A stretch of DNA of 64,000 nt from Pomphorhynchus laevis (lineage: Eukaryota > Acanthocephala > Palaeacanthocephala > Echinorhynchida > Pomphorhynchidae). Shown piece by piece: positions 1-10,794 of the stretch. The stretch lies in contig WNNJ02003047.1 in the NCBI GenBank assembly GCA_012934845.2, positions 1 through 64,000 of the forward strand, in the 5' to 3' direction. Below the pieces are notes generated by a model. It searched no databases. It was given only the letters and a program-made list of their open reading frames with translations, and was not told the origin of the DNA. How positions within the stretch are numbered: position 1 is the first letter of the stretch; each line of letters begins with the position of its first letter. The position numbers and the translations under genes were made by a program.

Positions 1-49
1 AAGCGGAACGTATGTTCGACATTAGTCTATCAACGGCTAAATAATTGGC

Positions 50-490
50 CGGCTTGCATCAGCCGTAGGGATAGTCTCAGATATCTTCAATGACTCCAAC
101 GGCGGATTGAACAATGTACGAAAAGACGGAAGAGAGTCACAGATGCCTGTTTCCTTACAGCAGCGATGTTTGATCATCAAATGATATCGAGAGCAGGAGA
201 TATGCGAACAAACAAAATCACTCCAATGACTCCAATGGCGGATTGGGCAATTGAGGAAAAGGCGGAAAAGAGTCACGGAGGCCTGTTTCCTTACAGTAGC
301 GATGCTGGGTCGTTAAAGGATATTGGGAATAGAAGATAGCCGAACAAACAAAACCAATCCTATAACTCCAGCAGTAGATTGTACAATGGACCAAAAGGCG
401 GAAGAGTCTCGGAGACCTGCTTTTTAAAGTAGCGATGTTGAATCATCACAGGATATCGGGAGCAGGTGATAGCCGAACAAACTAAGACAA
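50..490. repeat. Tandem repeat, about 135-bp unit, three diverged copies
   Basis: A unit containing CCTGTTTCCTTACAG, then GCGATGTT, then GCCGAACAAAC recurs near 146, 281 and 413, giving a period of 133-136 bp. Copies are diverged but co-linear. The right edge (about 470-600) is followed by a block that recurs at 5180-5335, so the repeat may be a satellite or the 5' leader monomers of the RTE-like LINE downstream. I see no coding function; the minus-strand ORF across it is a by-product of the repeat. Confidence 0.75.
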
Positions 491-599
491 TGAAAATGAC
501 AAGCAACAAATTTACAAACTATAAATTAAGTGCGATAAACAATGGTCAAATCATCACTGTTCGGAGGATTTTTTATTGTCGGGTGCCGTGTGACCAGAC

Positions 600-825
600 A
601 GTTGTACGGAAATATTAACATGATAATTAAAGTAGAATGGGCGAGATTTAAATGTGTAATATATAATGATTGTCATTACAATTATATTATATAATTACAT
701 ATCATTTATTCTATTATATGTCAATATAATATTAATATTATAATATTAATATTAAATATTATAAGATTAAATATTAATATTTAATATTACAATTAATATT
801 TATATATTAATAACATACATTTCTT
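600..825. other. AT-rich low-complexity spacer
   Basis: Almost pure A/T with repeated TAATATTA-type self-complementary words. No gene seen. It abuts the 3' end of the LINE on its right. Confidence 0.7.
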
Positions 826-967
826 TAGAATAGAATTTATTTAGAGTGGCCTTTATGGTAAAATAGAACCATTTACAGGCCCACTATAAAAATTAAAAGA
901 CAAGTTTACGTCCGATGAATGTTTGAACTTGTATGTAGAGTTATTGAATTGATTGCGGCTGAAAGTG

Positions 968-2860
968 TTATTTTAGTTCGTTTGCAAGAAGTATGGCGAT
1001 CAAGGAAGTTTTGAAGAGTTTAAGCGACGTCAAAGATTTTGTGTCTCGAGGAAGTTTGTTCCAAAAACGTGGTGCAGCGATGGTGAACGCACGATATCCG
1101 TGATTACCATTGTGACGGGGGACGAAAAGCGAGTCGGAGCGATGACTTCTTAGGGAGAGACCAGTCGTCATATAGGATGCGCTATCAGGAAGATATAGAT
1201 AAGGAGGGTTGTGCCGGAATTTGATTTGCCATGCAAGTGTGAGAATTTGAGAGGTTATGCGGCTCGGAATGTCGAGCCAGTTAAGGATGCGGAGGGTGTT
1301 GGAGATGTGGTCGTACTTGCGAAGGCGGAAGATGACTCTTGCAGCCGTGTGCAGAATCCTTTGTAAATAGTAAAATTGATATGCTGGACAGTTTACGAGA
1401 AGACCTAAACAATATTCTAGACGAGGCATGAAAATGCTGGAGATTAAAATAGCTGTCGATTTGACGTCGAGGTTTCTACGGACACTTCGGATGTCACGGA
1501 GGATGAGGGAGCATGAACTGATCTTGCTACGAATGAAAGGCAGAAACGAGAGATTATTGTCAAAAGGGACACCGAGGATTGTCATGATAGTCACTTCTGG
1601 TAGACGGAAATTGTGTATGCATACTGGAAAATCGAGGGTGTAAGAGTGGCGCGGTGTTATCCACATCATGTTAGATTTCTCGTTGTTTAAAAAACTACGG
1701 ATTGAACAAAGATATGCGTGAATAGCAGAGAGGCAAGACGATGCATCGGAAGCGAGGTTGGATGCAGATGTGAGTGTGCATGATGCATAGATTACTATAT
1801 CGTCAGCGTACTGAATAACTTCAAAGCCGAAAGGGACCACGATGGAAGATAAATCACCAAGAAGAAGGGTGAAAAGAAGCGGCCCTAGAACGGATCCTTG
1901 TGGTACACCGCAGCTGAGAGGAACCGGCGCAGAAGAGTTGGAGTTGGAGACTACGTGATAAGAGCGATTTGAGAGGTAGGATTTGAACCAAGAAATGACA
2001 TGAGACGAGAAGCAGTAACGTTGTCTGAGACATGAGAGAAGTATAGTGTGATCAACTACATCAAAGGCGGAGGATAAATCAAGTGAAATTACAAGGCTTA
2101 CTAGATGTTTGTCAAGAGCAAGAAGTAGATCATTGGAGAGTTTTGTGCATGCGGTCATAGTAGAATGTTGAGGTCGATATGCTGATTGAAAAGGTGGAAA
2201 CATAGAATTTGATGATATGTAGTTGCTTACCTGTCTGAGGATGAGACGCTCGAAAAGTTTTGAGATGGTCGGAAGGTTTGATATTGGTCTATAGGAGGAG
2301 GCGGAACTTGGATCAAGATGATGCTTCTTTAATAATGGGCGAACTATGGCATGTTTGAACAACGAAGGGTAGTGTGATAAATGGATAGACATGTTGAAGA
2401 CACTTGTGAGATAAGGGCTGATGGTGTCACTTAGTAACTTTAGAATGTATGTTGGAACAGGATCGAGAGGAGAGGTTGAATTGGGTAATCGTGCTAGGGC
2501 ATCAGATACGCTTTCGATAGATAAAAGTGAAAAGTGAAACAGTTTAGTATGATATGGGGCAAGGTAGGAGAAACTAGAAGATAATGGTACGTGGATTGAG
2601 GTCAAAGTTCGAGCTATTTTGCGTTGCAAATGAGATGCGAATTCGTTGGAAGAGATAGAGATAGACGTGACGGATTTGTTTTTTACCCAAAAGGTTATTA
2701 ATGGATTTCCACGCGTATTGATGATTGTCACGCAAAGATGTTTTGCGATATTACCACGACGGAATCTTGAGTGCATTTGGTGAAGGTGTCGTAAGGAGCG
2801 CTTGGCTCTTCGGCAATCGCTATCGAACCAGGCGCTCCTGACTGACGGCGAGGCGTACAT
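968..2860 (-). CDS. LINE family A ORF2, reverse transcriptase part (copy 1)
   Basis: A 630-residue open frame covering the RT of ORF2. Motifs in order: YRPISNLPTISKLFERLIL, SLDLSSAFDVVDH (catalytic Asp), GVPQGSVLGPLLF, YADDIVIYA (catalytic Asp pair), then LGVPFDNNLSF and the thumb and C-terminal region ending near RTKSLTSLK-type sequence. RT copies element RNA into DNA at a nicked target. The first residues belong to the linker after the endonuclease; the methionine chosen is not the true ORF2 start, because ORF2 is interrupted here by a deletion relative to copy 2 between endonuclease and RT. All RT catalytic residues visible are intact. Confidence 0.9.
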   Translation of the reverse strand: MYASPSVRSAWFDSDCRRAKRSLRHLHQMHSRFRRGNIAKHLCVTIINTRGNPLITFWVKNKSVTSISISSNEFASHLQRKIARTLTSIHVPLSSSFSYLAPYHTKLFHFSLLSIESVSDALARLPNSTSPLDPVPTYILKLLSDTISPYLTSVFNMSIHLSHYPSLFKHAIVRPLLKKHHLDPSSASSYRPISNLPTISKLFERLILRQVSNYISSNSMFPPFQSAYRPQHSTMTACTKLSNDLLLALDKHLVSLVISLDLSSAFDVVDHTILLSCLRQRYCFSSHVISWFKSYLSNRSYHVVSNSNSSAPVPLSCGVPQGSVLGPLLFTLLLGDLSSIVVPFGFEVIQYADDIVIYASCTLTSASNLASDASSCLSAIHAYLCSIRSFLNNEKSNMMWITPRHSYTLDFPVCIHNFRLPEVTIMTILGVPFDNNLSFLPFIRSKISSCSLILRDIRSVRRNLDVKSTAILISSIFMPRLEYCLGLLVNCPAYQFYYLQRILHTAARVIFRLRKYDHISNTLRILNWLDIPSRITSQILTLAWQIKFRHNPPYLYLPDSASYMTTGLSLRSHRSDSLFVPRHNGNHGYRAFTIAAPRFWNKLPRDTKSLTSLKLFKTSLIAILLANELK

Positions 2861-3067
2861 TGTTTGAACGGCAAAATCATATCGAGTATGCCAATAAGTT
2901 CAGTGCTGTACATGTTGGTTAAGTCGTCAAGTGAAGTGTTAGTAAAGGCGGCAAAAATTAGGAGTGGGGACGAGAGAAGGTTTATACGCAAGTTATTTAG
3001 ATCAAGTTGTTTCCATGGACGATATATATGGGGATGAGTAGGGTGTGGAGGATCATTGGTTTTAATG

Positions 3068-3793
3068 TTAATGGTGAGAAGGTAATGGTCGGATAGGCCC
3101 ACCAACGGTGCTGCAAGTAGACGATGATCGAACAAAGATGCAATCAATGGTGCCGCCTTGGATATGAGTGGATTCAGCAGGGATATATCTGAAGCCAAAG
3201 TCTGATAATGTCTTGAGTAGGTGTGACGAGTGAGCGCATGATGGTCTGTCAAGTCGAATGTTGAGATCACCAAGAATAATGACGGGAGATGATGTAATGC
3301 TTAGGTTAGAGAGCATATCAAAGAGTTCGTCAAAGAATGTAAGACATGGCGCAGATAAGCCTAGTCGATAGATAAGGGCGAAACAAATTCGTCTACTGAA
3401 GTGTATAGCGTTAAAGCACATCAGCTCGAATGACGTAGGGGCAACTGGAAAGTTTAGAACATGTAACGATATAGCGGGCAAAGAAAAGGAAAGTAGACCA
3501 CCATGGTTGATTGTTCCTGGATCACCATGTCGAGCACGTTTAGCAACGTTTAGGTTAAGCGATACGAGTCTTTGAATGGATATGTCGTTTGTGGAATGCC
3601 AAAATTCGGTTAGGCAGAGAAGTGAAAGTGAGTAATTTTGGAAGACTTCGAGAGCAAGTTCAAGTTTGTGGAGTAAGGAACGAATGTTGATGAGACCGAT
3701 ATTAAGTGAGTATTTAGAAGGAGAATTTAGGGAGGATGATTTGGAGTTTGATAGCGCGAAACAACCCAAGGAAGAGGAGGGAGAATCAGACAA
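3068..3793 (-). CDS. LINE family A ORF2, AP endonuclease part (copy 1, truncated)
   Basis: N-terminal part of ORF2, 241 residues. It shows the start of an APE-type endonuclease (LNIGLINIRSLLHKLE), LLCLTEFW with the catalytic Glu, ALIYRLG, and VIILGDLNIRLDRP (GDxN motif). The domain nicks the target to prime reverse transcription. The frame is lost after STCSTV because of a 16-bp deletion that copy 2 does not share; the remaining endonuclease (SDHYLLTI) continues in another frame at 3273-2728. This copy is therefore non-autonomous for ORF2. Confidence 0.85.
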   Translation of the reverse strand: MSDSPSSSLGCFALSNSKSSSLNSPSKYSLNIGLINIRSLLHKLELALEVFQNYSLSLLCLTEFWHSTNDISIQRLVSLNLNVAKRARHGDPGTINHGGLLSFSLPAISLHVLNFPVAPTSFELMCFNAIHFSRRICFALIYRLGLSAPCLTFFDELFDMLSNLSITSSPVIILGDLNIRLDRPSCAHSSHLLKTLSDFGFRYIPAESTHIQGGTIDCIFVRSSSTCSTVGGPIRPLPSHH

Positions 3794-3873
3794 TTTTCGC
3801 CTCGTTGTTGTTTGCGATTTATCATGATGTCATATGGAGGGTGGTGATATATTTGGTTGAATTTCGGCGGAGA

Positions 3874-4953
3874 TTAAATCATTTTTTGCAAACGAATAAC
3901 TCGGTTATTGCGAATTATAAATTTATGCGAAGGATCCGCCAAACGTTTTTTGTGTAATTGTTTCTTGAGTAATTTTAGTGCTTTCACCTCAGGTGGTGAG
4001 AGATCCGGGCTTACATAAGCGTTGTGAAATCGAGTCGATTCTCTCAGTTTGTAGGCATTATTCAGAATTGACGTGGTGGTTGCTTCATCAGATGTAACAA
4101 GTATCCACGGAGGAATATCCTGACGTTTTGCAGGGAGTCGGCGTAAATACAAACGACATGTGGATGCACAAGACACGTTCAACGATACGATATGATCCGA
4201 TACTAAAGCAAGATCGTCTGATGAATTAGGTAGTCCACGTATTATTACGTTTGATGAGCGCCGTTGTTGCCTATCACATGCTTGAATTATTGTTAGGGGA
4301 GATGTTGATTGACCATCGAATTGAGATGTTGCGAGTACTGAGCGAGTCACTTCTTTGCGGATAATAGATGCGAAAGTTTGACGAGGTATTGAGAACTCTG
4401 GATTAGAAGTTGGCACGGAAGGCGAAGAAGTGAGATTGAGAGATTCTATTCTTGTTTGTAGATCATTAATAGAGGAATTGGCGCTCGCTAACGACTCTTT
4501 TAAGTCGGATAATAACTTAGCGGAACATAACCCACACAGAAAATCTCGTATGAAAAATTCCCTGGAAACTTGGCATGGCACTTTTACGGAAGAATATATC
4601 GGACAATCCAACGCGGTACACTTTAAATCTAGTGAAACAAATTCCCCTTGTGTGATAATAGGTGACAAGGATGGTAATACACAGTTTGGAATCTGTATAG
4701 CGCTAGCAGCAAGAGAAGGATTGAATTGCAACACAGAATCTCCAAGACGATTTGTTGAGAGTAATGTGGAATTTTCACTATTCAGAGGTAAATGGCTTTC
4801 TACATATCGTGATCGGTTTATTTCTTTAGAATTACCGTTTTCACAGTTTTGAGCATAACAGTCCACGCAAGTACGACCAGCTTTAGCACAGATGCAACTT
4901 CGACATATTGAGTTTTTACTGTTACAGGAACAGCAACGTGAAGAAGTAGACAT
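3874..4953 (-). CDS. LINE family A ORF1 (intact, 359 aa)
   Basis: Intact ORF1 of the LINE. Residues 6-38 form a Cys-rich cluster (CCSCNS, CRSCICAKAGRTC, CVDCYAQNC) of the CXC-like kind seen at the start of many CR1-group ORF1 proteins. Around residues 110-145 a second cluster (LDCPIY, FLCGLCSAKL) resembles a PHD-like finger, followed by a short coiled-coil-like stretch. The C-terminal third (NVIIRGLPNSSDD, ILVTSDEA, VSPDLSPPE, FIIRNNRVIRLQ) matches the usual nucleic-acid-binding end of LINE ORF1. The role is binding element RNA as a chaperone (family knowledge). The start is the first Met and the Cys cluster follows at once. ORF2 starts about 80 bp downstream in a different frame. Confidence 0.88.
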   Translation of the reverse strand: MSTSSRCCSCNSKNSICRSCICAKAGRTCVDCYAQNCENGNSKEINRSRYVESHLPLNSENSTLLSTNRLGDSVLQFNPSLAASAIQIPNCVLPSLSPIITQGEFVSLDLKCTALDCPIYSSVKVPCQVSREFFIRDFLCGLCSAKLLSDLKESLASANSSINDLQTRIESLNLTSSPSVPTSNPEFSIPRQTFASIIRKEVTRSVLATSQFDGQSTSPLTIIQACDRQQRRSSNVIIRGLPNSSDDLALVSDHIVSLNVSCASTCRLYLRRLPAKRQDIPPWILVTSDEATTTSILNNAYKLRESTRFHNAYVSPDLSPPEVKALKLLKKQLHKKRLADPSHKFIIRNNRVIRLQKMI

Positions 4954-5153
4954 TACTCAGTTGGATGTTCTTGAAATAGTTTTGCTTGCATTCGTTTGCT
5001 CCATCTGTCGCGGTTCAGTATGTAAATATTAAGTATGTAATTCTTCTTAAATGTTTGTTTTCCTTTGTTTTCCTTTATTCTTTGTAAGTAATGTAATTAG
5101 TGTATGTTATTTATCTCAAATGTAATTTGCTAGAACACATAAATTTTCTTCCT

Positions 5154-5183
5154 CTATCTTACTATCTTTAAATAGTAAGATAG
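5154..5183. other. Perfect inverted repeat (12-bp arms, 6-bp loop)
   Basis: Arms 5154-5165 (CTATCTTACTAT) and 5172-5183 (ATAGTAAGATAG) are perfectly complementary around the loop CTTTAA. It lies between the 5' end of LINE A copy 1 and the repeat block shared with 470-600. Function unknown. Confidence 0.7.
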
Positions 5184-5335
5184 CGGATCAAACAAATCAA
5201 GACAATGAAAAGGACAAACAACAAATTTACAAAGCATAAATCAATAAGCGAAGAACAATGGTCAACTCATCACTGACCAGATGAGTTTTTATTGTCGGGT
5301 GCCGTGTGATTAGGCAGTTGTATTGATACAACAAA
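5180..5335. repeat. Dispersed repeat, second copy of the block at 470-600
   Basis: The strings GACAATGAAAA, CAACAAATTTACAAA, ACAATGGTCAA, TTTTTATTGTCGGGTGCCG and GGCAGTTGTA occur here in the same order as at about 485-605. The second copy immediately precedes the RTE-like LINE, so the block is probably part of that element's 5' leader or of a repeat that flanks it. Confidence 0.75.
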
Positions 5336-5515
5336 AGAGGCATCAACATCCATATCGGACTAGCCTATCATGCAAGAACGTGTAATGTCATCTCGCTGGC
5401 TGGAAAGGAACCAGAATTAGTTGTAGAGATGGTTCGCTTCGGTCTAGAAATAGTCGGAGTGACTTCTCTTCACTATTCTGGAACTGGAATTAAACTTTTG
5501 AATCAAGGTTAGACC

Positions 5516-5839
5516 TTGAACTATTCGTTAGTTACCATCAAAAAGCGACGGCATGCGTATGCAGAGATAATTACAAGTACACGGTTGTCGTTCGTGGAAA
5601 GGAGGTTTAACCCAGTGAACGAAAGACTGGCGTCTCTGAGACTTTTAGTCAAAGAGGGAAAGGGGATAACTATTGTGTATGCGTATGCTCCCAACATTAT
5701 CCCGGAATACGAAGCATTCGTGGAAGATCTTTTGGCTGTGCTTGATAGTACTCCTATGGGAGATTCCTTCGTTCTATTGGGTGACTTTAATGCTCATGTT
5801 GGTAGCGACAGTAACACTTGGAAGGGAGTGTTGGGGTAG
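5516..5839 (+). pseudogene. RTE-like LINE endonuclease fragment
   Basis: A 107-residue piece of an APE-type endonuclease. YAYAPN and the GDFNAHVG catalytic loop are present. The frame starts mid-domain, since upstream coding for the N-terminal strand lies in another frame before 5516, and it is lost after KGVLG; the next piece of the domain (NGFSDLNASCAELLQFC, where one expects GERNENG-type residues) continues in the frame of 5673-5948. Broken copy, no product expected. Confidence 0.8.
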
Positions 5840-7014
5840 GAACGGATTCTCTGATCTGAATGCGAGTTGTGCTGAATTATTGCAATTTTGTTCTCGTAAC
5901 AATTTGTGCATGACTAACACCATATTTAAACATAAGCAGATCCATTGATGCATATGGCATCAGGATTCTATCAGTCAAAGATTAATGATCGATTTTGTAA
6001 TTGTTTCATCTGATCTACGATGTTATGTTCTGCACACTTGTGTGAAGAGAGAGGCTGAGCTGTCAACCGATAACTACCTTATAGTTAGTAAACTTTAATG
6101 GCAGGACCGGAGGATTTTTCTCGGCTGCCAGAAGAGGTGAAGAACATTGATCAGGAATTGGTGATGTTCAGATCCACGCTTGCCAAAGCAACTGTGAAAA
6201 GTTGTGGCTCGAAAGCCAAAGGTGCTTGTCGCGGAGAAAATACTCGACCTGCTCGGTGGACATCAACAGTTAGAGATTTTAGCCAGCAGAATAAGCTGGC
6301 TTATAAGGCAAATTTGTCAGATAGATCAATAAAAGCTGGAGACAAGTACCGAAGGGTAAAGAGAGTTTCAGCTGGAGCCGTTACTGAAGCGAAAAAGGCG
6401 GTTTGGGAGAAGTTTGAAGTGCACTTAGAACTTGATTATAGGTCAGCTTCGAAGATGTTCTGGAGGAGGATCAAGAACCCGCGTGTTAGAAAGCCGAAAA
6501 CTCCTCACACTGTCTATGACAAGAGAGGGTCTATGCTGACTAACATTGAAGAAATTCTTATTAGCTTAAAAGAGCATTTTATGAGTCTCCTTAATCTAGT
6601 AGATATGCCTTCTTTTGTAGAAGTAGAGCCTATAGAAACAACGGAAGAGCTCATCTATTTAGAAGATGTCATTGCTGTTGTTAAACAATTTTGTAACAAC
6701 AAGTCTTCTGGAGTAGACGAGATACGACACTAAGCATTAAAGGCTCTTGACGTTGTTGTCATAAAGTGGTTAACACGGCTATTCAAAGTTGCATTGAAGT
6801 CGATCAAGGTTCCTAGTGAGTGGCGAACTCGGGTCCTGTTCCAATTATCGGAACATCACTCTTCTTATCCAAACTGGTAAGCTATTTGCTAGAATTCTTG
6901 AGTTAAGGATACGGCATATATTTGAGGGCAGTTGCAAGAGGAACAATGCGGTTTTCGTCCATGTCGTGGAACTAAGATTCAGCTCTTTACTCTCTCAACA
7001 ATCGTCGAACAGTA

Positions 7015-7461
7015 TTGCTCGCGATGGATGACAGGACCATCAGGGAGATTGCGAATCGGATATGTGCAGCTATCGCAGCAATGCGTTCTTTGCACAGGTT
7101 TGTCGTGGTGAAGCGGGAGTTAAGTCCTCGGGCAAAGCTGTGGGTTTACCGCGCGATCTTCGTTCACATCTTAACCTATGGTCATGAGCTTTGGGTTATG
7201 AGCGAAAGAATAAGATATTGGATACAGGCGACCGAAATGGGGCTCCTTCGAAGTGTAGTTGATCTTAGCCTTAGCGATAAGGTTAGGAATTCGGTCATCC
7301 GGGATGGACTCAGAGTAAAGTGGCTGCTTCTCCACATCGAAGAAATACAGTTAAGGTGGCTAGGACATGTCCTGAGGATGTCCAGGGACCGCATTTCTTT
7401 AAGGGTTTTTCAAGTTGGACTCTCTGGAAAGAGACCTCTAAGTAGACCTCGATATCGGTGA
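7015..7461 (+). pseudogene. RTE-like LINE C-terminal region
   Basis: A 148-residue frame with the well-known tail of this LINE group: RELSPRAKLWVYRAI, LTYGHELWVMSERIR, IQATEMGLLRSV, DGLRVKWLLLHIE, LRWLGHVLRMSRDR and GKRPLSRPRYR. In complete relatives the tail continues with further Arg/Trp-rich sequence; here it stops where the LTR element begins. The start codon is arbitrary, because the frame enters from a broken RT. Confidence 0.8.
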
Positions 7462-7467
7462 AGAAAT

Positions 7468-10400
7468 TGTCATGATCAATAGTTTTGTGATGTCTTATTA
7501 TCTTGTTATGTGACTTCAAGGACGTAGACGCTATAACTAATCGAAAAGTCCACATTACAGATACATTCATTCAAGGCATCCACAGCAGCTATATTAGGCA
7601 ACGGTTACTCGAATCCCGTGTTACTGATCTGGAAGATCTGATAACAATTGCAAAGTCGTTAGAAGCAGCTCATAAAGGAGCGGCAATATTTTGTTCAGCG
7701 GAGTCAGCAAATCTTGCGACAATAGATGTTGACAGTGATCATGCCGAAGAATCGGGGAACTATAAAGTTACTGCCGCAATGAGAGCAAATAGGGCAAACA
7801 AAGAAACTAATGTGTCTGGTAAACGATGTTACTTTTGCGGAAGGCCACTTCATTCTAGAACAAATTGTCCAGCTCGAAATGCAACTTGCCGATCATGTGG
7901 TAAACTTGGCCATTTTTCACCAGTGTCGCTCGAACAAGCAAACTAGTTCGAGTATCTCAACAGCCCTATACAATGTATCAACTAATCCTAACAAACCGAG
8001 TACAACGGTTTACAATGTCAAAATCGCTGGTATACCATTCAAGTCATTGATGGACACGGGTAGCACTAACAATTTTATCGACATGAACGTCGTAAAGCAG
8101 CTTCGTATCAAAACCACATCTTGCAATAAGCATGTTCAAATGGCGTCCTCTACGCATTTCACCGTTGTTCGCCGTTAGTGTTTTATAACATTCGAGTTGA
8201 TGGACAGGATGTACGAAAATTGGCGTATCCTCGTACTACCTCAATTGTGTGTGCCGATCATTCTGGGACAGGAATTTTTCGACTACCATCACTATGTTAC
8301 ATTCTCTTTCAAAGGTGACCATCCTGGATTAACACTTGCATCGCTTCGATCAGCACCTGAGATAGATGTCGAATCAATAACGTTGTTCCCTGGAATAGAT
8401 CGAAACATACGCCCAATCTCTAGTAAATATCGTCGGCAAACGGAATCGAATCGCAATTTATAAAAGCTGAAATTCAAAAGCTTCTTGCACAGAATATCAT
8501 CGAAAAAAGTCGATCGCCATGGAGAGCTCAGGTACTGGTCTTGTCTGGTTCTGGACAGAAACAGCACATGGTTGTGGATTATTCATGCACTGTTAATCGG
8601 TACACATTACTGGATGCTTACCCCTTCCCCTAATCGATAATTTAATTTCTCAAAAAGCATCATATTCTGTGTTTACAACTGTAGACATTTCTCAGGCCTT
8701 ATATCAAATCCCTTTTCTAGAAAACGATCGACCGTTCACTGCTTTCGAGGCAGATGGAAATCTTTATCAATATAAACGAATTCTATTTGGATTGACCAAC
8801 GCAGTGTCCGTCTTTCAACGTATCATTAATCAGATTATCAACGACAATGGTCTCGTCAGAGATTTCGCTTATTTGGATGATATTATAATTTGCGGCCAAG
8901 ATTTTAACGAACACGATGAAAGATATAAACGGTTTTGCGAAGTCGTTAAGAATGTCAATCTTACTTTGGCTAAGGAGAAAACAAGGTATAGACAAAAGGA
9001 ATTTGATTTTTTGGGATATAGATTGTCTAACGGCTCTGTGAAACCTGATCCTAATCGTGTTAAACCATTACTTGATTATCCAATACCTAGAGACAGGAAG
9101 GAAATACAACGACTATTAGGTCTCTTAGCCTACTACTCCAAATGGATATCAAAAAGGTATCTCGTTGGCGGTTGGAATTAGCACCTTATCAATACGAGAT
9201 ACAGTACCGAGCTGGAAGCAATAACAAGGCAGGCGACGCTATGCCGCGAATATCTTATGTGTGTTCGCATCAAGGATCTCTCCGTGAGCTCAATCAAATT
9301 CATGTCTCCTTATGTCATCCTGGAATTACTCGTATGCTGCATTATATCAAACAATACAATCTACCCTATAATAAGTCAGACGTCGTTAAAGTAACTAGCG
9401 GATGCCGTATTTGCGCCGAGGAAAAACCGCAATTCTGTAAACCTACTATGGGTCATGTTATCAACGCAACACAGCCGTTTGAGCGTCTTAACATTGATTT
9501 TAAAGGTCCTTTGGAGTCTACTACTATAAATCGATATCTACTATGTATCGACGACGAATTTTCTCGCTTCCCATTCGCGATTCCTTGCTCCGATTGCTGT
9601 TCATCCTCGGTAATATCGGTTTTGCGTCAAGTTTTCAGTATTTTTGGACGTCCAACTAGAATACACTCCGACTAAGGTGAATGTTTCCAATCACGAGAAT
9701 TTCGCAACATTTTAACTTCACAATGTGTGCCATCAAATAGGAGCACTCCTTATAACCAAGAGGAAATGGGCAAGCGGAGAGGTTTGTGGGCATTATTTGG
9801 AAGACAGTCAAACTTGCTCTAAGGTCTAGAAACCTTCCGTTAAAACATTGGGAATCTGTCGTCCTCTCTTCTGTTCTAGCGTCCATGCGATCTTTGTTGT
9901 GCACTAGTATCAGAGAAACACCACACAATCGCATATTTCTCTATCCCAGAAATTCAAAAAATTCGTCGATTTCGCCTTCTTGGCTACAAAATAACCAAAC
10001 ATTTTTGCTCAGAGATGAACGAGCTCGTAAAAATGAGCTACCGTTTCAAGAAGTGAAAATGTTACAGTCCAACGGACAATATGCTTTAGTTCGAGATGAA
10101 AAAGGGACCAATCGACTATATCTGTTCGAAAACTAACAAAAAATCCCCAAGGCGATGATACAGAAATTGATAACTGTTCATGTGACGATTTCGAACGCTC
10201 ATCTAGTCGGTCGACCAGTACCCATGGGCCTATCGAATATTATCGATTCCGCCTGTCAATGGTCAATCTACATCTCAAGAGCTTACTAAAAGCGAATCCA
10301 GAAATACAGAGGCCTATACTCCGTTATTTGACGATCAAATATCTTCCGACATCAGCACAAACTATCAAACAAAGAATGCGAGCAATATTTCAATCACGAG

Positions 10401-10712
10401 TCAAAGTGAACCTCTCAGATCAATGCGAAACGAACGGAGAAGAAGAAAACCACCTTATCTCGACGATTATATTTGCTCAATGGAATACTGTCATGATCAA
10501 TAGTTTTGTTATGCCTTATTATCTTGTTATGTTTTAGATATCGGTTCTATCTATAACAGAGATCAAATCTCTAAACTGGCCGAAGACCGTCTTGGGCTAT
10601 CTGAAAGAGTACTCTGGTCTCTCGCCCAGCATCGCGATGTCTAGATTATTTGGTTCGTGCACTGCTTCCACGACCCGACATCCGGAGAAGTGGTTAAGAG
10701 GAAAAATCTGAT
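7468..10712 (+). mobile_element. Ty3/gypsy-type LTR retrotransposon fossil, broken
   Basis: A plus-strand fossil of the Ty3/gypsy family. Parts in order: gag C-terminus with two zinc knuckles (about 7500-7950), aspartic protease with a DTGS core (about 8030-8180), reverse transcriptase with LDDIIICG (about 8480-9170), then integrase with an HHCC-type finger and catalytic core (about 9180-10140). A 3' LTR-like segment starts TGTCATGATCAATAG at about 10490 and runs to about 10710. The same first 40 or so bases appear at 7468-7511, so the 5' LTR is represented only by a stub. The element has about five or more breaks, and RNase H is largely missing. It is moderately old and not functional. Confidence 0.82.
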
Positions 10713-10794
10713 GTAATATTATTTGTTTTTTCTTGTCGAAAAATTGTTGTTTTATATGTGTTATACAATTTATATTTATATAACGATAAAATTA

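Larger units (their letters stand above)
826..5115 (-). mobile_element. CR1/L2-like LINE, family A, copy 1 (nearly full length)
   Basis: A non-LTR retrotransposon about 4.29 kb long on the minus strand. The order is ORF1 (4953-3874), ORF2 with APE-type endonuclease then reverse transcriptase (3793-968), then a 3' UTR ending in one or two AGAAT pentamers (plus-strand reading). The boundaries come from comparison with copy 2 (26603-31004): the two agree almost base for base and diverge at 5115/31004 on the 5' side and at the pentamer tail on the 3' side. Relative to copy 2 this copy lacks about 115 bp near 2745 and about 16 bp near 3108, so ORF2 is broken. High identity points to recent activity of the family. 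Microsatellite-like 3' tails rather than poly(A) are typical of the CR1/L2 group; the exact clade is an inference. Confidence 0.9.
5340..7465 (+). mobile_element. RTE-like LINE, decayed, 3' end interrupted
   Basis: A plus-strand non-LTR element in several frames. Endonuclease: VISLAGKEPELVVEMVRF (from about 5390), then FVERRFNPVNERLASLRL, YAYAPN and FVLLGDFNAHVGS (5516-5839). Linker and early RT: 6098-6733, SSGVDEIR. RT middle: 6816-7031, with CSNYRNITLL; much of the palm is missing. C-terminal region: 7015-7461. The pattern EVVEMVRFGL ... GDFNAHVG ... LTYGHELWVM is characteristic of widespread RTE-type LINEs of animals (recognition from memory). Stops, frame changes and internal loss make it inactive. 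The coding match ends at 7461, next to the start of the LTR element, which suggests that the latter inserted into it. Confidence 0.8.

Noticed and set aside
1428-1643. Plus-strand ORF also seen at 27217-27510
   Set aside because: Antisense shadow of the LINE A RT; it is conserved only because the two LINE copies are nearly identical.
4430-4852. Plus-strand 140-codon ORF, also at 30309-30650
   Set aside because: Antisense shadow of LINE A ORF1.
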